In this document: piece after piece, positions 46,901 through 58,960 of the stretch
Layout: every line of letters begins with the position of its first letter
Numbering within the stretch: position 1 is the first letter of the stretch
Assembly (NCBI GenBank): GCA_027922465.2
Contig: BQMF02000223.1
Span: forward strand, 186,001 to 250,000
DNA length: 64,000 nt
DNA from: Turritopsis dohrnii
Taxonomy: Eukaryota; Cnidaria; Hydrozoa; Anthoathecata; Oceaniidae
Reading direction: 5' to 3'
Program-made: the position numbers and the translations under genes
Notes under the pieces: generated by a model
Told to the model about the DNA's origin: nothing
The model's input: the letters and a program-made list of their open reading frames with translations, nothing else
The model's database searches: none

Positions 46901-48701
46901 AATTGCATCGCTGTTCGATGGCCCCTTCTCCAGACAGGCCAATGCATTGTCACCTATTCCCTTGAATTTTCTGACGCTCATTCGTATCTGAAGACGGTCG
47001 ATTTAAATGTCAGTTCGTCCAAATCAACGGACCACGTGTACAGAACGTGTGACAGGGAATTGATAAAGTCCAAAGGTGTTTTGGTGAGAGGTTCCTATCA
47101 AGGCATGGCCGGAATCAACTCGTTTACAATCTTAAAAAGTAATTATAATCGAGTTAATTTACGTTCATTTCGTTGCTGAGTTTCTTTCGAAGAATTTTAC
47201 AAAACGGTGCTCAATGTTTACATTACCTCAGACTGGATTTTGCATAATTTTGAAGAATCGAGTGCTTTTATTTATGCTATAACTCAGAAGCTGTATGTTT
47301 TCGCTTAATGAAATCTATTAACTAAAAGTTCACTACTTCACTAGTCATTGCCAACTATCGTGAATGTTCAACTAAACGCCCACTCTTTATTAAACGCCCC
47401 CTCCAATAACGCCCACCCTAAAAGTTCGAAAAGTAACACTCAGTAACGCACAGGGCGTTTATTGAAACATTTACTGTAAGAGTATGTTAATGAGGGAAAG
47501 CCTGAACCTTGCCCTCACTAACCCAGACACATTTGATAAGGTTTATACCGTAAAAGTGATGATAACGATTTGTCAGACGAGCACGTGTTCAAGGTTTTTT
47601 TGTTTTTAACTCCATGTATGAACAACACAGATTTGTTCATAGTCTAGAAGCGAGCTTGTTTATACAGTTCAATGATTAGTCCGCAAAATTTGAAATTTTG
47701 TTTATTTTTTAGAAGAGTCAGTGGAAAAAAACTCATGCTGGGTGAAATTAGCGATAGTGGTTGTTGCACTCTCCATCTTACCAGTGATAGTTACTGGTTT
47801 GAGTTGTTGGAAGTGGAAAAGTAAGTGAAACAACTAACCGTGATCAAACAACTAACCATGGTCAAATAGGCGCTTGGTTAGCATGGCACTACGCATAAGA
47901 AGTCGACTCATTGAAGATATAAGAAGTTACTACACCACGATTGAGCTCAGGTGGAGAGTTTCCTACCCAGTGAGCAAATTTGTTGAAAAATCACCGCGAG
48001 GAAGTGCATCTCTATAGAAATATACACGCTACTTCAATAAAAATGCACTTCATCGCAGTGACTTTTTGGCAACTTTTCCTGCTAGGTACATAGACCAGAA
48101 ATGACTTAAAAGTATCCCACATCAAAGATGAGTCGGAATGAGTGTTTTTGATTAGTGGGACTCGGCCATGATATATTTCTGGTTGTAAAGTCTCTTATGA
48201 TCATTTGAAACAACGAGGCATGAGGCAATACAGTTGGTTGGTGTAAACCACATGTGGTTCTTGAATCTGATTAAACAACCTTTGTTATTCGGATATATTC
48301 GGGATATATTCGGGAGAGATGTATTTGAGCATACGGGAATGCGAATTGTTGTAAAGTATGCTATCACACGATTTCAGTCACGAACATTTGGCGACTTTAC
48401 AGAGAATGCCTAGTGGGCAAAATCTACAAAATATTACTGCGAGGAAGAGTATTTTCATTGAAAAAGTGTGCGTATTTCTATGGAAATGCTCTTCGTCACA
48501 ATGGTTTTTCAGCGAATTCGCGCACTAGGTCTTTGATTGTTATAAATAGCGAATCATTTTTTATCTCAGTGAGGATATTTTACTATCATGAATTTCTTTT
48601 TAGCGTCGCGGAAGTCAGTCGAAAGTTATGACGGTGAACTGACAAAGTCGTCAGACGTTCATAAGCTGACAGAGCATGATAAGTTACCGACGGTAGTGTG
48701 A
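43995..48701 (+). CDS. Immunoglobulin-superfamily transmembrane receptor, Alr (allorecognition)-like
   Basis: Six exons: 43995-44049, 44856-45221, 46029-46307, 46854-47138, 47713-47820 and 48604-48701; every intron is phase 1; 396 residues. Exon 1 is a signal peptide (MKRVLCGFLITLVWVVSFG). Exon 2 is a V-like Ig domain of ~122 residues with no cysteine (DIVESDVVVTP, NATLKWNF, LLTVGYRDSGG). Exon 3 is I-set-like (NPRPVVQWKLG, LTAKDCGKTL). Exon 4 is Fn3-like (SDNCIAVRWPLL, CIVTYSLEFSDA). Exon 5 is membrane-spanning (WVKLAIVVVALSILPVIVTG). Exon 6 is a 33-residue tail. At least eight N-glycosylation sites lie in the ectodomain. This exon-per-domain plan, phase 1 throughout, with cysteine-poor Ig folds and an Fn3-like stalk, is that of Hydractinia Alr proteins, which mediate homophilic self-recognition. 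The function here is inferred from architecture only. The tail has one tyrosine (SYDGEL), not in ITIM context. Confidence 0.8.
46345..46443. mobile_element. Family K MITE, copy 9, in the intron after the I-set exon
   Basis: CACTGCGATGGAGTGCATTT to GACGATTTTGCCAACTGAG. The left end is eroded. Confidence 0.65.
47966..48086. mobile_element. Family K MITE, copy 10, in the last intron of the Ig gene
   Basis: CCCAGTGAGCAAATTTGTTG to CTTTTCCTGCTAGG, 121 bp. TA on both sides (47964-47965 and 48087-48088). Confidence 0.8.
48409..48529. mobile_element. Family K MITE, copy 11, same intron, opposite orientation
   Basis: CCTAGTGGGCAAAATCTACA to TTCGCGCACTAGG, 121 bp, ends inverted. It lies 320 bp from copy 10 and 75 bp before the last exon. 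Confidence 0.75.
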
Positions 48702-50239
48702 TCAATGGAGAATGAAGGCTGCGTTACACATACATTGTTAAATACAACTGAACGGCTAAAAAGAATATACTCACAATGTTACCTGTAGCAGACCATATTC
48801 TTGTTCAAGATAACGACCAAATCATGCAGATATACATGTCGCTACAGGGAACTACAGCAGGTTTTCCTTAAATGGTTCATCTTTACAGAAATGTAAGAAA
48901 ATGTTTCAAGATGCAACAGACCAAATATTCAAAGTGCAAAACTGAACATCACAACTATAATTGTCGACCATGGTGTTGAGTGTTCATATCATACAGACCT
49001 TTCGACAATAACTGTGTGATTATTTGTTGGTCCGTGTTTTTGTTTTGGGATATGTGTGATATTATTCATGTTCATCAGGTTTGTCTCAAGGGCCTGTGGA
49101 CATCGATAATCAAACAACGGGTTTTTGATCGATTTCTCCGATTTGACAGTTCCAAGGACTTGCATAGCAATTTTTAAGAAGATTAATGCTACTTCTTGAA
49201 ATCAAATGAGACAATACAAATCTCATCGTTTTTTTTAGAGTAAAGTGAAGGAAAAGTGAAACAAATGTTTGATGTCTTCCTTTATTTCAAAACTACTCTC
49301 TCATAGAGACCCTCATTAACGATAGTTCTATGATAAACAACTTGTTTTTCCTGGATAAGCATTGGTGATACGTCGAGCTCCAGCTGCTCTCATTAAACGG
49401 CAGCGTGAATTACTATAATATTGCCATTTGGTTAAAATTGCATTTTACTTTTTTCGAGAAATAACATTCTACAAAATAGTTAAACAGATTAACATGGGAC
49501 GTTGCTTATTCTAGCGTCTGTTTTCTTGTTGCTCTCTTATCTTGCACACTTTGTCGCGCATAGTAGCGTATAATACTGTTCGTTCAACAATATCAGACCA
49601 TCAAAACGTTTAGGTTTTTGTAGTGTTTTTTTTATTGAGAAACTGCTGTCTTGTTTTTTTGAAAGCTTTCAATCAAGAAGATTATCAGAAGATGCTTAGT
49701 GGCCTGAAATGATTAAGACAAACACAGTCACAAAAATACTTCCGTTCGCTTACATCTTATTTATAGTTATTCATGGTCCAGCACCATAGTGTTAATCAAA
49801 ACCAGGTTGTTTATAAACATCTCATTTACTTTTTGTGGCTAATTAACTGGTCTTGTTTATGTTATTTGACATTAATTGGTTTGCCAATTGATCTGAATGA
49901 TGACCTATATCTGACAACACTTTCCTGAAAAATAATTGATATCATTTCCGAAAGAAAGATTTTGAATGATAAGACCGACATATAATGATGTTTTTGATAA
50001 TGCTTTATATTTCCTACATGAGATAAATGAAATATGGGGACTTGATTTTCGTTTATGGAATGTCAAAAGTCTTTAGCTCAATCTTACATTTCCTAATATA
50101 AAGACAAGTTGGTCATTTATTTCATTGATCGTCAACTGCTACTGTTTACTGAAAAGGTTACCAAGGATTGAAGCAAACAATAAAATTTCCTTTTATCATG
50201 TCAGTGATATTCGTGCACGATACATGATGGTTGTGAAAT
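48702..50239. other. Intergenic region between the convergent Ig-receptor and multipass genes
   Basis: Presumably 3' untranslated and intergenic sequence. No conserved frame or inverted-repeat element was seen. Confidence 0.4.
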
Positions 50240-51100
50240 TTACTTCTTACAAAATTTGTATATACAATATAAGATTGTGCAAAGAAAAAGCAGAGCCCAT
50301 AAGTACTGGCCTACGTGACCAAATTTTGCAAGTACCAGCATGATATTCTTTGTGTGACCCTCCATCTTTAATCCGCCAAAATCCTTTAGTTCAATCTTTT
50401 TGAAACCTTTCCACCCAACCATGGTCCAGGACACAGGGGCATAGGCCATGGTTCCAAGCAAAAAGGACAAGGGACACAATATAAACCCAGCTGCACATAG
50501 ATAATCGCGTTTGCAGCCGATTGTTGAAATATAATCCAAAGATGTCTGGAGTGGCAAGTTCAACAGGAAGGTGACATGCAGCAACATATCCCATTTTTGG
50601 TCTTCCCAATCTATAATTCCACGGGCTTTCAACATGTTTGCTTCTGCTACCATCAACGGAATTTCAACAAAAATAGCTACGGGAACCCACAAGAACGGAG
50701 TGTGATCCTCTTTTTCTTTAACACGTTTAAAGTACATTATAAAACAAATTACTGAAACAGTAATATCAATAGCGAAAAAGAATGAGAAAGCATAGAATGC
50801 TTTCTCGAAGCGTTCCACATCAACATTTATGATCAATGTGTCGTTATATAGTGTCGCGTGAGCTGCCGTTGAATTATAGTCATTCAGGAGGGTGGCGTTT
50901 ACCACTATAGTGGAGTTTTCTTTGTAGTCTACCAAATCATTAACATTGACAACAAGAGTCAATGCTCCAGCGATTATTTCAACCAAAACTATTATCAATT
51001 TTAATATTCCTAACAGTATTGAGCAGGTTACGAAGTTTTCTGTGCAGCATAAAGCCTCTCCTGACAAACTAAAACCTTCGATGATGTCTTCCAAACCCAT
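50240..51100 (-). CDS. Multipass membrane protein, family not recognised
   Basis: Single-exon frame of 286 residues, ATG at 51100. Strongly hydrophobic segments lie at about residues 24-48 (SILLGILKLIIVLVEIIAGA), 98-122 (FSFFFAIDITVSVICFIMYF), 134-155 (FLWVPVAIFVEIPLMV), 204-226 (AAGFILCPLSFLLGTMAYAP) and 260-283 (YLWALLFLCTILYCIYKF); a weaker amphipathic stretch at 168-186 may be a sixth. The loop after the first helix carries several N-glycosylation sequons (NST, NAT, NST, NDT) and so should face outside or the lumen. The C-terminus is YKFCKK; KxKxx retrieval signals are absent. An intronless frame of this length with few Leu repeats and no stops is unlikely by chance. It converges on the Ig gene. 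No function is proposed. Confidence 0.75.
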   Translation of the reverse strand: MGLEDIIEGFSLSGEALCCTENFVTCSILLGILKLIIVLVEIIAGALTLVVNVNDLVDYKENSTIVVNATLLNDYNSTAAHATLYNDTLIINVDVERFEKAFYAFSFFFAIDITVSVICFIMYFKRVKEKEDHTPFLWVPVAIFVEIPLMVAEANMLKARGIIDWEDQKWDMLLHVTFLLNLPLQTSLDYISTIGCKRDYLCAAGFILCPLSFLLGTMAYAPVSWTMVGWKGFKKIELKDFGGLKMEGHTKNIMLVLAKFGHVGQYLWALLFLCTILYCIYKFCKK

Positions 51101-51656
51101 CCTTTATGTAGTTGAAGTCATCAATGAACTTTATTGAGAGGTACTGTTGACATTTATTCTTGATCCTTAATCAACTTATGGTTCCTACTTTTGCAATTTC
51201 TAAACCTGGTTTTCATTAGAAGAAAGAGATCGTTGATGTCAATTATTTCCGTTTTAGTTTCTTAGATACGTCCAAGTAAAGTCCTTTCTTCAACTTCTGA
51301 CTAGATTTTACTTATAAAGGTTTACGTATAAGGTTGGAGCTGGATGAGTTTCAGAGCATCGTGGGATGTTAAAAACTGAAAACAGGTCAATTATAAAGTA
51401 TAAGGAGTTGAAAACACTTGAAAAATTTAGGGTTTTATTGAATGCATTTTGTTACACGTATATATGTACATATTCCGCTTCTTTTAGATATTCCCGGAAT
51501 TACTGAGAAACATGGATAGATAAAACAAAACACAACTCGCCTGAAAGCTATGTACAATATGTCATATTTACCTATGTCACCATAATCATGCGGACTGCAA
51601 GGGAGCATGTTACTTCAGACATTGATTAGATATGTGATAAGACACTTGCAAAATTT

Positions 51657-51765
51657 ACTAGTGTGCAAATTCGTCTAAAAGGCACTGCGACGAAGGCTAT
51701 TTTCAATTGAACATATTTGTGTGCCTTTCTTTTGAAATGTGCTCCTCTGTTGTGGGTTTCATGGT
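51657..51765. mobile_element. Family K MITE, diverged copy 12
   Basis: CTAGTGTGCAAATTCGTCTA, GGCACTGCGACGAAGGCTAT and AAATGTGCTCCTCTGTTGTG keep the hairpin outline. Confidence 0.5.
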
Positions 51766-52134
51766 TGTTTACTCAGAAATCAATTTCATTTTCACTTCCG
51801 CCTTCATGGTAATTTCCATCATCTTCCTTGCTATAATTTAAAAATTAATTTCGATCATTTACATACTAGAGTCTATTTTCATATCAACTTCATTTCTACG
51901 AATTTTGACGAGTCGTGATGATTATTTGTTTTTGATAGCATAATCTCTTTCTTCTCCATGCGGTAATATGTTCCATTCAAATTAGCTTATAAGCAACCAT
52001 CAACCACACATAATTATTGATTAAAGCGCAATTTACTTTGTGTCGAGAAAAGTTCGTAAAACGATTGCTAATTGAAAGTATATCATTTAAAACTGCAGAT
52101 TGTTTAAAATTGTATTAAGATTGTATGACTTCAC

Positions 52135-52316
52135 ACCTTATCGGGGATAATTTCGTCGGGGAAAATTTTTCGTCGGGGAAAATTTCGTCATCTTGCAAAA
52201 TTTTACTAATACTTTCTCATAAATTTCACTTTTTCAAAACTTTTCGTCGGGGAACATTTTCGTCACGAAGCAAATATTTCGTCACTTTTCCCCGACGAAA
52301 TTATCCCCGATACGGT
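52135..52316. mobile_element. ~180-bp palindromic element with TATCGGGGATAATTTCGTCG ends
   Basis: The left end TATCGGGGATAATTTCGTCG is exactly mirrored at the right end (CGACGAAATTATCCCCGATA). Internal 'TTTCGTCGGGGAAAA' recurs three times. A fragment of the same family (CCTTATCGGGGATAA) lies at 63608-63622. Confidence 0.8.
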
Positions 52317-53294
52317 AAATAACATGGATCTATGATGGCGTGTTCCCTGCTAAATTGATGCTAAATTGAAGCTATCGGATGCAGTGTCGTTCCATAATGA
52401 TACTATGAAACCAAGGTAGAAAACTATGGACTTTTTCACTTGCTACGCGTTAGCGACAGCAGTGTTTGCAAAGGGCTGATCCGATTCGTACGGTAATTCT
52501 TTAGGAAGATGCTTCCAGTAAAAAGAATGGTGAAGTACACTTTTTTATTTGGACATTTTTAGCCGTGGACGTGGACATCTTATAAACTAGCATGTAGCTT
52601 TAGCTAAAAATGCCCCCTCGCTCAAGCATTCCAATTTGTACACACAGCAAGCTATACATTGCAAGCCTACACAACGGAAACAAAAACAAACAAAACTTTA
52701 TTACTTTTAGTTATCTCTTAGGCCTATGTCACACTGATGCTAATATACCTTTCAAAAAGTGTAAATGAGGCTTAACCAGTAATATCAGAAAGTATTTGAG
52801 ACAAACAAAAGAAATGTGTGAGCTGAAACATGGATATGTATTTTATAATCAAAGTAAGATTTGTTAAAGAAATTATGCAAGAGCCAAAAGAAAAAAAAAA
52901 CTTTTTCAAAAAAAAATTAAAGCGAAAAATCCATTAGAAATTTGCGTTTCAAACTTTAATTCAAAACAAAAAATAGCCAACGTTTACATGAAATAGCAAG
53001 AAAAAAAATATAAAAAGGTTTTATTGATCATGATCACTTGTATGTAGAGGACAGTTAAAGAAGAAAAACAAGAATTTGTAATATTTCTTGCATACACAGA
53101 AATCCAATAAAAATGGCAAGATTCACCAAGAATCAGTGAATTGAATAAAATTTATTGAATGAAAGATTTAAAGCCAAAACATATACAAACATAAAATGTA
53201 TGGTCGGCAAAATTTCAGATTTCAAGCTGTGCTTCAAAATCCTTGTTGTTCACTTCACTAAAACAACACAAAATTAATATAAAAAATGTTTAAT
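52317..53294. other. Non-coding stretch
   Basis: Low-complexity A-rich sequence (52880-53000) and unique AT-rich DNA. No gene seen. Confidence 0.4.
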
Positions 53295-54335
53295 TCAATT
53301 TCCGCGCTTATAGCGTAGGAAATTGTTTGGTTTACACATTCTATCTATCTACCTCTGTCACAGTTTTTCGTCGTTTTCGGAAAGTCCGTTCGGATTGTTT
53401 GTTTATTCAGAATAGTTAATGACTGACCTATGCTAGAAACTTAGGACAGGTTTGACTAAAATTGGGCAATTTAGACAAGGTGCTGATTTCGAAGTTGACG
53501 GTCATTTTGTCAGACTTGACTAAATTTGGACAATTTGGGCCAAATTTGGACCAAATTTCGAAAGTTCTTCAAATTTCATGAAATTTTGCATGGATTACAT
53601 TTGAAAAGTGCTGATTTCAAATTTGACAGTCATTTTGTCAGAATTGACTAAAATTGGACAATTTGGGCCAAATTTGGACCAAATTAAGAAAGTTCTTCAA
53701 ATTTCATGAAATTTTGCATGGATTACATTTGAAAGGTGCTGATTTCAATTCTGGCAATCATTTTGTCAGATTTGACTAAATTTGGACAATTTGGGCCAAA
53801 TTTGGACCAAATTTCGAAAGTTCTTCAAATTTCATGAATTTTTCATGGATTTCATTTGAAAGGTGCTGATTTCAATTCTGGCAGTCACATTGTGAGACTT
53901 GACTAAAATTGGACAATTTGGGCCAAATTTTGACCAAATTTCGAGAGTTTTTCAGGTTTCATGAAATCTTGCATGGATTACATTTGAAAGGTGCTGATTT
54001 CGAATTTGACAGTCATTTTGTCAGATTTGACTGAAATTGGACGATTTGGGCCCAAAATTTGGACCAAATTTCGAAAAATCTTCTATTTTCATGAATAAAC
54101 ATCATGCGTAAGATATTGGTGAACTGTTTTTCTGGCCCCGAAACATCATAGTGAATTGCAAAGCTGTCAAGATTAAGTTAAATAAATTAAAGAAGGGAGT
54201 AATTTGATGAATTCCAAACTGTATCAAATTATTAGTCAGTGTACAAGTAATTCAGATATCTTAAAAATTAGCCTAAAGCAATTTTCTCAAGGGCTGATGC
54301 GGAAATTGTTCAAGCCTAATGGCTTTTAGTTAATT
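53295..54335. repeat. Composite dispersed repeat, copy 2, with a 128-bp tandem array
   Basis: Outer parts match 22795-22930, 23540-23720 and 25610-25710. The core 53445-54090 has five units marked by GGACAATTTGGGCC at 53528, 53656, 53784 and 53911 and GGACGATTTGGGCC at 54039, a spacing of 127-128 bp. Each unit contains 'gatttcaa..ttgacagtcattttgtcag' and 'ttcaaatttcatgaaatttt'. No continuous coding frame. Confidence 0.85.
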
Positions 54336-55586
54336 TTAGTATACGAACTTTTTAAATAACATAATATAATATAATAATAAATCAAGAAAGAGATACGAAA
54401 AAACATTCTGTCTCTCACTTACAGTACCATGCTTTGAAACGAGAAAAAAGCAAAGTCAGCTAATAATTGTATTCCATCGTGTAACGTCAACACGAAAGTT
54501 GGAGGATGATGATGAGGATGAAGAACAAAATCGGGAACTGACATTCGCCTATCTCGTGAAACTACTATGCCTCCTCGCTCGCTTACGCTCGCTGCGGGGG
54601 CAATAAAATTTCTTGGGAAATAAAATTTAAATAAAAGTAAATAAAAGTTTATATACTTCATTTAAGCGCTTGGATGAAAACAAGAGGTAGTTGAAAGTAC
54701 AGAAGGGTGAGAATCTTCTTTGCTAGACTCTAACGAGTGTCAATATTAAAATCTCCGTTACTAGTACATCACGGTTATCCGAGAAAATTGTTTTGATTTG
54801 AATTAGATGACAATCTAACTCACCCAGATAGCATAAACAAATGAAATGCATAAACATAAGTGAGATCTTCTTTGTAGTTTAATATGTATCGTTTCATTGT
54901 CAATTCACTTACATCATTACTTGATCGCTATCGGTGATCGGCATTTCGCTTGATTTACTATTTGATTTAATATTTAACACCGTTAATCTCTTTTCTGTTC
55001 GAGCCTTCAACTTCTTGTGTATACTGTGATACATCTGCAAGGTAATGACCGCTAATTTTCACATACCTTTATGGCTATTGCTATCTTTATTATCGTCAAT
55101 TTCTTCACTACCGATATATCTTCATTAGCTTAAGGTTTAGCTAAAGGTTAAGCTAAAGACATGTAGTCTTGTTGGATGATATCTTGTGAATTTGTCGTGC
55201 CAGTAAAAACTGTGAATTGTGAAAAACTATGTTGAATACTTTCAATAATGGTTGACGTATATCATATATTTTTCCAATTCTTTCGGCAGTCGATTAAACC
55301 GTACGCAATTCACCAAAATACGAATAATCAACTCAACAACTCAAGATTTTGGTTGGCTTTAGTAAAAAGGATTACTTTGGGTGACGTTTTGCTAACTTTC
55401 CAAATTTTCAGTCTTCCACGTCCATTAAACGTTTATCGGGTTGAACAACCATCTGAATCATCGTCAGATTTATTAAGTTCATGCGATTTCTGATTCTCAA
55501 ATCATTCATAATGATCAATGTAGACCTAATCCTCAGCAAATAGTATGATAGATTGCACATAATAGTTGATACATTGAAAAATGTAA
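54336..55586. other. Region upstream of the LINE; possible 5' untranslated part
   Basis: No clear gene. The frame 55248-55493 has no recognised motif. The LINE's 5' boundary could not be placed. A CGCTCGCTTACGCTCGCTGCG stretch sits at 54577-54597. Confidence 0.35.
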
Positions 55587-58500
55587 ATGGCCACCAACAA
55601 TTCCAAACATAATCTCAAGATGGCGGCTGTACGTACGGACGTGTTTTTTGTTGTGAATTTTTTGCTGTTGTTGTTTTTGGCATTATTCAACAATGTTTCT
55701 TGCAATGGTTGTAGGAAAACAGTCAGAAGAAATCAAACAACCGAGAAATGTTATTCGTGTAAAAATTGGTTTCACTTGAAATGTCTGAATGAAAAATTTG
55801 TTTGTGATGAAGAAAGACTTTACTGTCTTGCTTGCACTCCAACTGACCCTGAATACATTTTGAACTCACTTGATCCTGAGATATCTCGATTTTTAGAGAG
55901 AAGAGGGTTTAAAGTACTTCACCAAAACATTAATGGGATTGAAGAAAAACTGCATTACATAAAATCATTTCTGTTAGATACCAAAAATTCTATTCATATT
56001 ATCAGTTTCTCTGAAACTCACACAGACGTCACTGTTACAGATGAACAGCTTAAAATTCCGGGGTACACGCTTGAACGTAAAGATCGTGTCATTGAAGGCC
56101 ATGGTGGAGTTTCGCTCTATATTCGAGACGATCTGAAGTACAACAGGAGAGAAGATTTGGAAATTGTCGGAATGGAATTTTTGTGGATCGAATTCTTCCC
56201 GAAGAAATCGAAGCCAATGCTGATTTCCTCATGTTACCGACCCCCTGACACCTCAAAATACCTTGACAAAAACTTCGTTCAAAAATTCAACAATATGCTT
56301 GACGTGATTACAGATGAGAACAAAGAAACAATTATGTGTGGTGATTTTAATTGCGATTATAAAGTCCCCAGAGATCACGCCGAATTAAAAGACCTTGTAA
56401 AGCTACACGGTTTCAGCCAATTAATAAAATCGTACACACGCATTACAAAGGACAGTAAAACACTAATTGATCTTGTTTATACAACAAATAAATCGGTTGT
56501 TGCTGACACCCTCGTGTATACCAATTCCATTAGTGATCATGGTTTAATTGGTGTTAACAGAAGAATGAATTGCCAACGCTACCAACCAAAGAAAATAAAA
56601 ACGCGCGATTACTCTCGATACAACAAAGACGATCTAATAAACGAACTACGTAGCATACCTTGGGAGAATTGTTTGTCTGTCAATTTTAACCAAGGTTGGA
56701 ACTTATTCAAACAATACGTCACGTCTACCGTCAACAAACACTCTCCACTCAAAGAGAAAAATGTTCGGGGCAGGCCTAGTCCCTGGCTAACCCGAGAAAT
56801 ACGGGAACTGATGCACACTAGAGATCATCATCTGCGTCGTTTTAAAGAAAGCAGCCTTAAAGCCCACTGAATAATTACAAAAAACTGAGAAACACTGTAA
56901 CTAATAAGATTCGTGCAGCTAAAGCTAACCACATCAGGAATGTCTTCAAGGAAACTAGCGAAAAACCTAGTGATTTTTGGAAGCAAATTAAAAAATGCTA
57001 CCCAACAAAAAGCACCTGCGGTCCAAGTAAATCGTTCAACATCAACGGTGCTAACATTTCTGATTCCAGATGTATTGGGAATGCTTTCTGTACGTTTTTC
57101 ACAAAAGTGGGGTCCAAATTAATGAACTCTACTATCATCAATTACACCTGGAAAATGTTCAACCACCGACACTCCCTGAAGGATAAGAATCGTGAAAATG
57201 CAGTATTCGAGTTTAAAGAAGTGACCGTTCGAGAAACTTTAAAAATACTTCAATCGATAAATTCATCTAAAGCAGCAGGTCCCGATACAGTACCGCGGCA
57301 AGAATCGTCAAGGACATTTGCTCACGTCATAGCAGCCCCACTTACGTTCCTGATAAACGCGAGCCTGCTGTCTGGCACCTTCCCAACAGCCGAAAAACTG
57401 GCAAAAATCAATCCAGTGTTTAAAAGCGGTGACCGTGGTAATGTTGATAATTATCGTCCAATTTCAGTGCTCAACATTTTATCAAAAACAATCGAAAGAG
57501 TTGCCTATAACCAGTTATCTGACTACCTAGAAGAAAACGGTTTCCTGAGTGAATACCAATATGGTTTCCGTCGTGAACGATCGACACGTGATGCTGTAAC
57601 CCGATTTACTGACACCATCCGCGAAAGTATGGACAAGGGTAAAGTAACAGATGCCCTTTTTATAGACCTGAGAAAAGCCTTTGATACTGTAAACCATAGT
57701 TGCCTACTTCACAAACTTCCATTTTATGGCATACTTGGCAAGGAGATCGATTGGATATCCAGCTACCTGTTCCACCGTAGCCAAATCGTTACCATTGATG
57801 GAGTTCTATCTGATAGAGAGTATGTAACACACGGTGTTCCGCAGGGCTCAGTCCTTGGACCATTGCTGTTCTTACTCCTAATAAACGACCTTCCGACCCA
57901 ACTAAGTTACTGCAATGTCTTAATGTATGCTGATGACACAGTGATTTACTTCTCGCACAAGTCACTAATTGAGATCGAAAAAGCCATAAACTCTGACGCT
58001 GGCAACATATTTCGATGGCTACAAGATAACGGTCTCATACTTAACCCGAAAATGGGAAAAACAGAATTTGTAGCATTTGCATCTTGAGCACAAAACACCC
58101 TAGTCAAAATATCAGTCAATAACAATGAAATCAACCAGCCTGATTTCTATGAATATCTTGGAGTCATTCTCGATAGTCACCTGAACATGAATTCTCAGCT
58201 CCAACGTATGTACAGGAGGATTAGTTCCAGACTCAAGTTGCTCAAAATAGTCAGGCACAACATCTCACCAATTGTTGCTGACAAGATTTTCTCATCAATG
58301 ATTCAGCCCTTGCTATTCTACTGCTACCCTGCCTATGGTGGCATGAGTGACTCCTGGCGCACCAAATTTGAGTGGCTAATTCATAAAGCCAAACACATCG
58401 TCAACAATAGAAAAAAATGGCCGACCTTTTCAACACGTTTAAAAAGGATCATTGTGATCGACGTATTTAAATCGCTTCACATCGAGGCTGATGGGAAATT

Positions 58501-58960
58501 CAAAATGTTTAACCCCACGATAAACACTAGGGGAAAGAACTGTCTGCTTCGTCTCCCTTCAATACGATCTGAAGCTGGGAGAAAGATGTCCTTTTTTCAA
58601 GGAGCAGTTATTTTTAACTCTCTTCCTTCCCATATTAGGAAGGAAACTAATCTTAATTTATTCAAAAAACATGTAAATAATTGCCATTTTTAACTTTAAC
58701 TTATTCTTATCTTGGTATCTTCGCTAATTTGTTTTCTTTTTGAATTTCTATTCCTCCATTTTCGGTTTTAACTATTTTTCCATTTTTCTCACTTTTCTCG
58801 CAAATGTTTCGGCAAATTTTTGACTTTTGTTATTATATTATTTATTTATTTTTTTTACACAGGTCTCCCATTGATACCAGTAGCCTTTGTATATATCTTG
58901 TATATATATTATTATTGACGTGGATTAACCTGTATAAATATGAATAATAATAATAATAAA
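55587..58960 (+). mobile_element. CR1/L2-like non-LTR retrotransposon (LINE), nearly full length, two lesions
   Basis: The first frame 55587-56870 starts with a hydrophobic stretch (VDFF-like, FFVVNFLLLLFLALF), then a PHD-like zinc finger (CRKTVRRNQTTEKCYSCKNW followed by FHLKC). An AP-type endonuclease follows (HQNINGIEEKL, SFSETHTD, SCYRPPD, GDFNCDY, SDHGLIGVN). After a 1-nt frameshift near 56868 the reading continues through RT (RPISVLNILSK, DLRKAFDTVNH, GVPQGSVLGPLLF, MYADDTVIYF), meets an in-frame TGA at 58085-58087 and runs on in the same frame to 58693. A (AAT)n tail at 58942-58960 marks the 3' end, as in CR1/L2/Rex1 elements. Its proteins would copy its own RNA at a nicked target. With only two breaks it is a fairly young, dead copy. 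Confidence 0.85.

Noticed and set aside
53445..54090. CRISPR-like regular repeats
   Set aside because: Whole 128-bp units repeat, with no unique spacers, and the genome is eukaryotic.
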